Assembly (NCBI GenBank): GCA_938074045.1
Contig: CALJGI010000004.1
Span: forward strand, 124,001 to 188,000
Source of the DNA: an uncultured Halieaceae bacterium
Lineage (GTDB): Bacteria; Pseudomonadota; Gammaproteobacteria; Pseudomonadales; Halieaceae
DNA: 64,000 bases
Direction of reading: 5' to 3'
The position numbers were made by a program, and so were the translations under genes. Below are positions 58,443 through 64,000 of this stretch, piece after piece (position 1 is the first letter of the stretch; the number at the start of each line of letters is the position of its first letter). Below the pieces are notes generated by a model, which did no database searches, had not been told where the DNA came from, and saw nothing but the letters and a program-made list of their open reading frames with translations.

Positions 58443-58646
58443 GTCTGAACCGCAATTCCCTGGAATAAACTGAATAAGGTCGATGCCCCGCAACGACCAG
58501 TCGTTAAAATCCCCAACATTGTAGCGCATGTGATGTCTACCGCGCCCGCGGTCAGGTCTGGCCACTGCCACCGGCAACTTGCTAGACTAGCGAAAATAAT
58601 GCCAGCCACCCTTTCTGTGACAACGACCCTAGCCTCAGGCAAACCC

Positions 58647-60158
58647 ATGGGACAGCGAATAAGTACGGCTATGACGGACCCACGCGTGGTCGCGGTGCTC
58701 AGCTTGTTGCTGTCCGCATGGCTGATTTATATTGACCCGCTCGTTAACCGCGACGGCATTTTGTATTTGCGCGCCGCCGATGCGTATCTCAGTGATGGCG
58801 TGGGCGCCGCTTTCGCCTTATTCGACCGCCCTCTGCTCCCCTTGGCCTTCGGCCTATTGCACCAGATGACGGGAATCCCATTGCTGACAGCTGCCCAGCT
58901 TTTGATTTCGGCCATTTATGCCGGCCTCAGTGTCAGTTTCCTGCACGCGGTGAAAACTCTGGGGGGCAACAGGCAAATACAACTGATAGCCGTACTGATC
59001 ATTCTCACCCACCCGATCATCAATGATTACCGCAGCTCCATCATGCGTGACCCGGGCTACTGGATGTTCTGCCTCTTGGCCATGGTCGAGTTACTGCACT
59101 ACAGCCGCAATCCCACCATGGTTTCCGGCCTGCGCTGGCTGGCCTATATGGGGATGGCTTTCTTGTTTCGCTTTGAAGGGACGCTGCTGGCGCTACTTAC
59201 CCCGCTGGCTCTGCTCTGGACCATGGATGTTCCTTTCCTGCGACGCCTCAGATACGTGGCACAGTTACAACTTCCTGTGGCCGTCGTCTCTGTGCTGGTG
59301 CTGATCGCGGTAGGCATCAGTCCGGAAGAGACCCTGCTGCCACATATCAACAACTATGCCAACAACCTGCTCTACTTCAGCGATGTAATAGATGATATCG
59401 CGCTTCGGGTCGGGCCGGAATTGTTACGGGGATCGGCGGTGGAGGATAGTCGAACGGCGGTCTTCGGCGGATTGACCGCCATCTTCCTGCGCAACCTGCT
59501 GCTGGCCATGACCGCGGCTCTCGCCATCGTTCTGGTCATCGGCTGGTGGCGGGGCTGGCTGGGGCGAGTACCCCATGATGCCAGAGCCATCATCAACACA
59601 CATATAGCGGCATGCACTGTTTACCTGTTGGTCTTCACCTTCACCAACCAGTTCATGCTCGAGCGCTACATATCGCAAATCGTCGTGTTTCTACTCTTGT
59701 ACGTCAGCTTCGCCGCCCAGGGACTGTGGTCGGAACCCCGCTTCCGCCTGCCGATACGGGGCATGGTTTCGATACTGGCGGTGTTAATGATCGGCGATGT
59801 GCTGCATAACAACGACTATAGAAAATCGTATTTGGCCGACGCCACACACTGGCTACGCGAGCACACATCCGCCAATGCCACCCTACTGGCCAGCGACAAA
59901 CACATTGCTTACTTCAGCGAACGACGCGTCAATTGGGATATACCCCAGAACCTGAGTATTAATGAAGTACTGGACCAGCATCTATGGCAGCAGCACCAAT
60001 TTCTGGCACTCAGCGTCAATCATGAAGCGCTGGATCAGCTGCAGAAGCTCTATGCCTATCCGGAGTTGAAGGTGCTGGAAAGTTTTACCAATGACCGACT
60101 CGACACCGTCATTCTGCTGGAGAATACCCGCTTCAAGCCACTAGCCGCACAACTGTGA
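58647..60158 (+). CDS. polytopic membrane protein, GT39/ArnT-like glycosyltransferase candidate
   Basis: 503 residues from the ATG at 58647 (AGGC upstream); starts at 58599 and 58671 are possible. Twelve or so hydrophobic helices in the first two thirds, with a short periplasmic first loop IDPLVNRDGILYLRAADAYL. This recalls the acidic first loop of the lipid-linked-sugar GT-C enzymes, though the classical DE pair is replaced by RDG. The C-terminal about 120 residues form a soluble tail. In an LPS region it probably transfers a sugar from a polyprenyl carrier; family is tentative. Confidence 0.7.
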   Translation: MGQRISTAMTDPRVVAVLSLLLSAWLIYIDPLVNRDGILYLRAADAYLSDGVGAAFALFDRPLLPLAFGLLHQMTGIPLLTAAQLLISAIYAGLSVSFLHAVKTLGGNRQIQLIAVLIILTHPIINDYRSSIMRDPGYWMFCLLAMVELLHYSRNPTMVSGLRWLAYMGMAFLFRFEGTLLALLTPLALLWTMDVPFLRRLRYVAQLQLPVAVVSVLVLIAVGISPEETLLPHINNYANNLLYFSDVIDDIALRVGPELLRGSAVEDSRTAVFGGLTAIFLRNLLLAMTAALAIVLVIGWWRGWLGRVPHDARAIINTHIAACTVYLLVFTFTNQFMLERYISQIVVFLLLYVSFAAQGLWSEPRFRLPIRGMVSILAVLMIGDVLHNNDYRKSYLADATHWLREHTSANATLLASDKHIAYFSERRVNWDIPQNLSINEVLDQHLWQQHQFLALSVNHEALDQLQKLYAYPELKVLESFTNDRLDTVILLENTRFKPLAAQL

Positions 60159-60170
60159 GCAGAGAAGACA

Positions 60171-60935
60171 ATGAAACTACGCGCGCAGACTGAGGGGCCG
60201 CTGGCAGATGCTCTGGCGGAAGACCTGCGAGCGCTGGGGCGCCATGAGACAGTCGCGGGCTGGGAGCAGGTAGCAAGCTCAGGCTTTGCACGAGTCCACC
60301 ACAATCAAGTCCACGGCGTGTACTGCAAAGAGTTTTTGCCCCGCAGCCACTTTGATGTTGTGAAAAGCTGGATTCGCGGCGACCGCAGCATCAGAGCCCG
60401 CCGCTGTTCGCTGGATCTGGCGAGCGCGGGGTTTTCTACACCAAGGCCACTGGCCTGGGGTTTATACTCCCCTCATCGCGGTTTTCTTGTTACGGAAGCC
60501 GTGAGCGCAGCAGGTGTCACGGAATGGTTGCAAACACATGAATCCTCCGATCGGCCTCAACGCTGGCGGCTGCTGGAATCCCTGGGGGAGGAGATTGGCC
60601 GCCTACATGGAGCTGGGTTCGTGCACGGTGATTTACGCACCAGCAATGTGTTGGTAGCCCAGGACCGCGACGAATTCCGTTTCTACTTTATCGACAACGA
60701 GCGCAATTCAAGACACCGGGAGATTCCTCTCAAGCTGGTTCAGAAAAACCTCATTCAAATGGATATGCTGCTGCCCCAGGACCTCTCCCGCAGCGACCGT
60801 GTACGCTTTTTTCATAGGTACTGCAGTGCCTACGGTCGCTTTGATCCGCAAGCGGCGCGGAGCCTGGCCCTTGCCGTAGATCAGCGAGCGCGAGCCCGCC
60901 TTGCAGCGAAAGGCCTGCTTTCACCCGGTTTGTGA
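60171..60935 (+). CDS. lipopolysaccharide kinase, Kdo/WaaP family
   Basis: 254 residues. Protein-kinase-like small sugar kinase: VYCKEFLPRSHFDVVKSW carries the likely Lys, the catalytic loop is FVHGDLRTSNVLV with Asp154, and FYFIDNERN holds the metal Asp175. Similar to KdkA/WaaP kinases that phosphorylate inner-core Kdo or heptose. Starts 12 bases after the membrane protein gene. Exact sugar target unknown. Confidence 0.85.
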   Translation: MKLRAQTEGPLADALAEDLRALGRHETVAGWEQVASSGFARVHHNQVHGVYCKEFLPRSHFDVVKSWIRGDRSIRARRCSLDLASAGFSTPRPLAWGLYSPHRGFLVTEAVSAAGVTEWLQTHESSDRPQRWRLLESLGEEIGRLHGAGFVHGDLRTSNVLVAQDRDEFRFYFIDNERNSRHREIPLKLVQKNLIQMDMLLPQDLSRSDRVRFFHRYCSAYGRFDPQAARSLALAVDQRARARLAAKGLLSPGL

Positions 60936-60963
60936 TCCGGCTCACCTACCCTACAATGCAGCC

Positions 60964-61683
60964 ATGAAACTTCTGACCCGATTGCTCTACCGCAGCCTGT
61001 CGAATACAGAACGCAACGCACTGCTAAACGGCGTGCCGCATTATCAGCGCAGGAATGTCGAGCGCATACTCAAGGGTCAGGCCGGCTACCAGGCCTGCTT
61101 TGACAGGACCCGGACTGTTTTCATCCATGTACCCAAGGCGGCCGGTCGCAGTGTTGTACGTGGATTGTATGACCAACGCTCAGTAGAACACGCCAACGTC
61201 CAGTGGTACCAGGATATAGATCTGCAACGCTATCGCGATTACTTCACCTTTAGTTTCGTACGCAATCCCTGGGATCGCCTGGTATCGGCCTATACCTACC
61301 TGTGCCAGGGCGGGGCCGACACCAATGAAGAGGACAGTCAGTGGGGAGATTTTCTATCGACCTTTGACGACTTCGATGACTTCGTCTGCCAGTGGCTGAC
61401 ACCTGAAAACGCCATGCGTCATCTGCTGTTCACCCCGCAGCACTGCTATTTGAGCAATGCCAAGGGTGAGATAGACATAGACTTCCTCGGACGCTTTGAA
61501 AGTCTCGAGGCCGACTACCAGACCGTGGCCGCCCAAGTTCCCGGTGCCTCGGAACTACCGCATATCAACCACAGCCGCTCCACACCCTATCCCGAATATT
61601 ACACATCGCGATCACAGGAAATAGCGGCCAAGGTTTACAAACGTGATATCGCTTTATTCCAGTATTCGTTTCAAGCTGTCTGA
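60964..61683 (+). CDS. sulfotransferase family protein
   Basis: 239 residues from the ATG at 60964. PAPS 5'-phosphosulfate loop FIHVPKAAGRSVVRGLYD (residues 53-70) and 3'-phosphate motif FVRNPWDRLVSAY (98-110) are those of the Sulfotransfer_2 family, which sulfates carbohydrates. The Lys in PKAAGRS is conserved. Begins 28 bases after the kinase gene in the same orientation, so a surface-glycan acceptor is likely. No PAPS synthesis genes in the window. Confidence 0.88.
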   Translation: MKLLTRLLYRSLSNTERNALLNGVPHYQRRNVERILKGQAGYQACFDRTRTVFIHVPKAAGRSVVRGLYDQRSVEHANVQWYQDIDLQRYRDYFTFSFVRNPWDRLVSAYTYLCQGGADTNEEDSQWGDFLSTFDDFDDFVCQWLTPENAMRHLLFTPQHCYLSNAKGEIDIDFLGRFESLEADYQTVAAQVPGASELPHINHSRSTPYPEYYTSRSQEIAAKVYKRDIALFQYSFQAV

Positions 61684-61693
61684 AACTGACGGA

Positions 61694-63253
61694 TTACAGC
61701 AGACGTTGCCCGCGAGACCCATAGCGATGCAGGTGGCGCTCGCGCAACTTATCCAGTGGCACAGCTATCTGTGCTTCCAGATCGGCAATGCTGGTACCGA
61801 ATACAGCTGAGTAGGCATCGAGAAAACACGATAGCTGTTGCCGCGATGCCGCCAGGTCTTCGGCATTAACGGCAAAGCGTGCCAGGTCTCTGGCACCCCG
61901 TGCCCGGGTATAACCTCGGGTATTGTCGAGATCCAGCCACACCGGTTCACCGTCCTCGGTAAACAGGATATTGCTCCACTTACAGTCGCCATGGCTGTAT
62001 CCCGCAAGATGCATCGCCGCCAGCGATGCCCCCGCGCCTTGCATCAGACTCTCCGCGTCGGTAACTCCAGCCAACCATAAGGAACGCAGATCAGCGCCGG
62101 GCATGGCCTGAGCCAGGTAGTAACAACCTACTGGCAAACCGGATGTGGCGCGCACCAGCCTGGGGGGCAGTGGCACAGCAACGGCAATGCCAACGGCCGC
62201 CAGTTTGCACGCTACCCGATAACAGCGCTGAGGTCGCCCCATACCCAGTGCAAATCCCAGGCGGCGCAGCAAACCCCGCACCCGATAATGCTTCACAAAC
62301 ACGGGACCACCGGGCCAATCATTTATTCTGGCCACACGGGAGGACTCGCCGTCTTTGACGATATCAGCCACTGCAAATTGTTGTTCCAGTGTGTCAACAC
62401 CGTTCGCCCGACGACCTCCCCAGCGCCAGGGAGCCGGTGGAGTGCGACCGTGATCTCGCAGGTACAGCTGTTCGCTGCGACGACGCACAGCGCTCCAGAT
62501 TACTCGCTCCTGAGCAAGGGCGGTGCGTACACTACCGCCAGTATAAACGCGAAGAAAGCGCACCAGATCCCGGGGGCCCAGTCCACAATCCATCGCTGAG
62601 TAGTAAAGCCCAGCCAGATCCTTTATCAACCACCTGCGGGGCGTTTTGTCCCGCACCCCGGCTCGGTGCAGATCGATCAGGTGACAGCGGGCAATTGCAC
62701 CTTCCTGCAAACTGCCGGGGTCGAGATGAAAATGGCAGAGATAGTAGTCGCGATGATTGATGCCAGCATCACGCAATACCCGACTAGTGCTCGCCAATGC
62801 GTCAATCACGGCGTGACGCTGCCAGCGCGGCGGCGGCTGCCGCGCCCAATCGGCACAAAAGTCTTCCAGGCTTTCCGTGCCGATCAGGTCATCCGTAATG
62901 ACAAAGGAGTGAAGCGCCGCAGGGCTGCTATTGCGCTGCCCATAGGCCGCCAATGACATGGTTGGTACACCCAGTTGCTCCAGTGCCTCGATCGCGCACC
63001 ACTCATTCTCGGCACCCAGCACTGGAAGACGGAGTTGCAACAAGTTCTTGATGATTTCCGCCCACCCGATACCCCTGTGCAGCTTCAAAAAGTAAGCGCG
63101 GTCGTCAATTTCAAAACGCAGCGTTATGCGTCCCTCCTTGCGCCGGTAAATCGCCTCCGCCGGAGCGGTAGTTGCCAGCTGCTCCACCCACGCATAGACA
63201 TCGTTGCCATCCAGGTGATCGATAATATCCTGACGCAGGAACAGTTTATCCAT
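61694..63253 (-). CDS. fusion of WaaP-type heptose kinase and second LPS-kinase-like domain
   Basis: 519 residues, about twice the usual WaaP. Residues 1 to about 265 match heptose(I) kinase WaaP/RfaP: YFLKLHRGIGWAEIIKNLL, catalytic INHRDYYLCHFHLD (Asp169) and ARCHLIDLHRAG (Asp194). After a Pro/Arg linker (GRTPPAPWRWGGRRANG, about 269-285), residues about 290-519 form another kinase-like domain with FVKHYRVRG, YSHGDCKWSNILF (Asp423) and VWLDLDNTRG (Asp441). Both look catalytically intact. The start overlaps waaG by 8 bases. Predicted to phosphorylate two positions of the LPS inner core. Confidence 0.9.
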   Translation of the reverse strand: MDKLFLRQDIIDHLDGNDVYAWVEQLATTAPAEAIYRRKEGRITLRFEIDDRAYFLKLHRGIGWAEIIKNLLQLRLPVLGAENEWCAIEALEQLGVPTMSLAAYGQRNSSPAALHSFVITDDLIGTESLEDFCADWARQPPPRWQRHAVIDALASTSRVLRDAGINHRDYYLCHFHLDPGSLQEGAIARCHLIDLHRAGVRDKTPRRWLIKDLAGLYYSAMDCGLGPRDLVRFLRVYTGGSVRTALAQERVIWSAVRRRSEQLYLRDHGRTPPAPWRWGGRRANGVDTLEQQFAVADIVKDGESSRVARINDWPGGPVFVKHYRVRGLLRRLGFALGMGRPQRCYRVACKLAAVGIAVAVPLPPRLVRATSGLPVGCYYLAQAMPGADLRSLWLAGVTDAESLMQGAGASLAAMHLAGYSHGDCKWSNILFTEDGEPVWLDLDNTRGYTRARGARDLARFAVNAEDLAASRQQLSCFLDAYSAVFGTSIADLEAQIAVPLDKLRERHLHRYGSRGQRLL

Positions 63254-64000
63254 GGTGTGGACCCACTGACTGCCCCTGATTCTCCACCTTTGATCGAATC
63301 AGTCTTTCTATCAACTCGGCCCCGGTGTCGTGCATCGAGTACAAGTCTTCGCGCGCAGAGTAATCCAGCGCCGCAGCCCGGCAGCGCTTTTGTTCAGGTT
63401 GTTGCAACAGATCAGCAACGGCCAGCTTCAAATCCAATTGTTTATAGGGTGATGACAACACCCGACCGCAGTCAGCACGAGCAATATGGTCCGCATAACC
63501 ACACACGTCGGTAACCACCACGGGGAGTCCCGCAACCACTGCTTCAAGCAGGGCGATGCCCGCAGCTTCGTCGCGGGCGGGGTGAATCAGTAAATCGGCG
63601 GCCGCCAGCAGCGAGGGTATGTCATCCCGTCCCCCGAGGAAGTGGCAATGTCCGGCCACCCCCAGACGTCGCGCCAGCCGTTTGAATCGCGCCGCCCTGT
63701 CCTGACCGGCAATCAACAAATGAACCTCGCGGGCACCGCTATTGAGTTCCGCCACCGTCCTGATGGCCCGATCCAACCCCTTCTTAATAAAACCGCTGCC
63801 GAGAAAAAGCAGTACGCCTGCATCCGCGGCAATATCAAATTCTTCCTGCACACGTCGCTGATATTCTGATCGATCACCTGCAACACGCCGCTCCGGATCG
63901 ATACCGGGGGGTAGCCTGTGCAGTCGAGATTCCGGTGTCTGATAGTAGCGGCGAAACTTCTCCTCCTCGGTTCTGGAGATCAGGAGGATATGGGTCGTCG
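63246..64000 (-). CDS. waaG: LPS core glucosyltransferase WaaG, N-terminus beyond window edge
   Basis: 251 C-terminal residues are in the window, beginning near THILLISRTEEEKFRRYYQT. GT4 donor domain: RLHRLPPGIDPERR, LFLGSGFIKKGLDRAI, HFLGGRDDIPSLLAAADLLI, HPARDEAAGIALLEAVVAGLPVVVTDVCGYA. Matches E. coli WaaG closely in these blocks. Adds the first outer-core hexose to heptose II. The overlap with the double kinase gene mirrors the waaG-waaP linkage seen in other gammaproteobacteria. Confidence 0.95.
   Translation of the reverse strand, partial: TTHILLISRTEEEKFRRYYQTPESRLHRLPPGIDPERRVAGDRSEYQRRVQEEFDIAADAGVLLFLGSGFIKKGLDRAIRTVAELNSGAREVHLLIAGQDRAARFKRLARRLGVAGHCHFLGGRDDIPSLLAAADLLIHPARDEAAGIALLEAVVAGLPVVVTDVCGYADHIARADCGRVLSSPYKQLDLKLAVADLLQQPEQKRCRAAALDYSAREDLYSMHDTGAELIERLIRSKVENQGQSVGPHHG

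Overview
The window is a densely packed stretch of a gammaproteobacterial chromosome. It holds 59 recognisable protein genes, no RNA genes, and no transposase, phage or CRISPR sequence that I can see. Three features point to Gammaproteobacteria: the fused nuoCD gene, the tolC / DUF1249 / cpdA / yqiA / parE gene set, and an LPS core locus with waaA, hldE, waaG and a WaaP-type kinase. Glycolate oxidation, two RND pumps and a dispersed-looking palindromic repeat would suit a marine Cellvibrionales/Halieaceae-like organism, but that placement is inference only.

Left part (1-27 kb). A leftward run, glcD-glcE-glcF, cyclophilin lipoprotein, RND adaptor and RND pump (the pump cut by the window edge), lies head to head with a rightward run. 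The rightward run holds a LytS/AlgZ-type histidine kinase, a LytTR response regulator, a second RND pump and its adaptor, and an HTH protein. Next come a selenium pair (an oxidoreductase-SelD fusion plus the tRNA 2-selenouridine synthase SelU), rdgC, glyoxalase I, a class I amidotransferase-like protein, a peroxiredoxin-like protein and a small lipoprotein. These are followed by a speB-diguanylate cyclase-DUF2891 run. The leftward group parE, a 71-residue unknown protein and a GNAT acetyltransferase closes this part.

Middle (27-42.5 kb). The complete 13-gene nuoA-N operon for respiratory complex I is followed closely by a two-CBS-domain protein. Start and stop codons overlap at many joints, which implies translational coupling. 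The 361-base leader before nuoA contains four stem-loops. A 94-base palindromic repeat sits between nuoI and nuoJ. The nuo block separates parE from yqiA, cpdA, DUF1249 and tolC, genes that are contiguous in Escherichia coli; nudF is missing from its usual place.

Right part (42.5-64 kb). tolC is followed by envelope genes: waaA (Kdo transferase), an FAD oxidoreductase plus aldo/keto reductase pair, and hldE (ADP-heptose synthesis). A compact group then holds two methyltransferases, an alpha-toroid protein of unknown role and a GT4 glycosyltransferase. The dTDP-rhamnose genes come as two converging pairs, rmlA-rmlC and rmlD-rmlB. The last genes are a membrane glycosyltransferase-like protein, a Kdo-kinase-like protein, a sulfotransferase, a natural fusion of two sugar-kinase-like domains, and waaG, which runs off the right edge. 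Together they look like the synthesis and anionic decoration (phosphate, possibly sulfate) of a rhamnose-containing LPS core or surface glycan.
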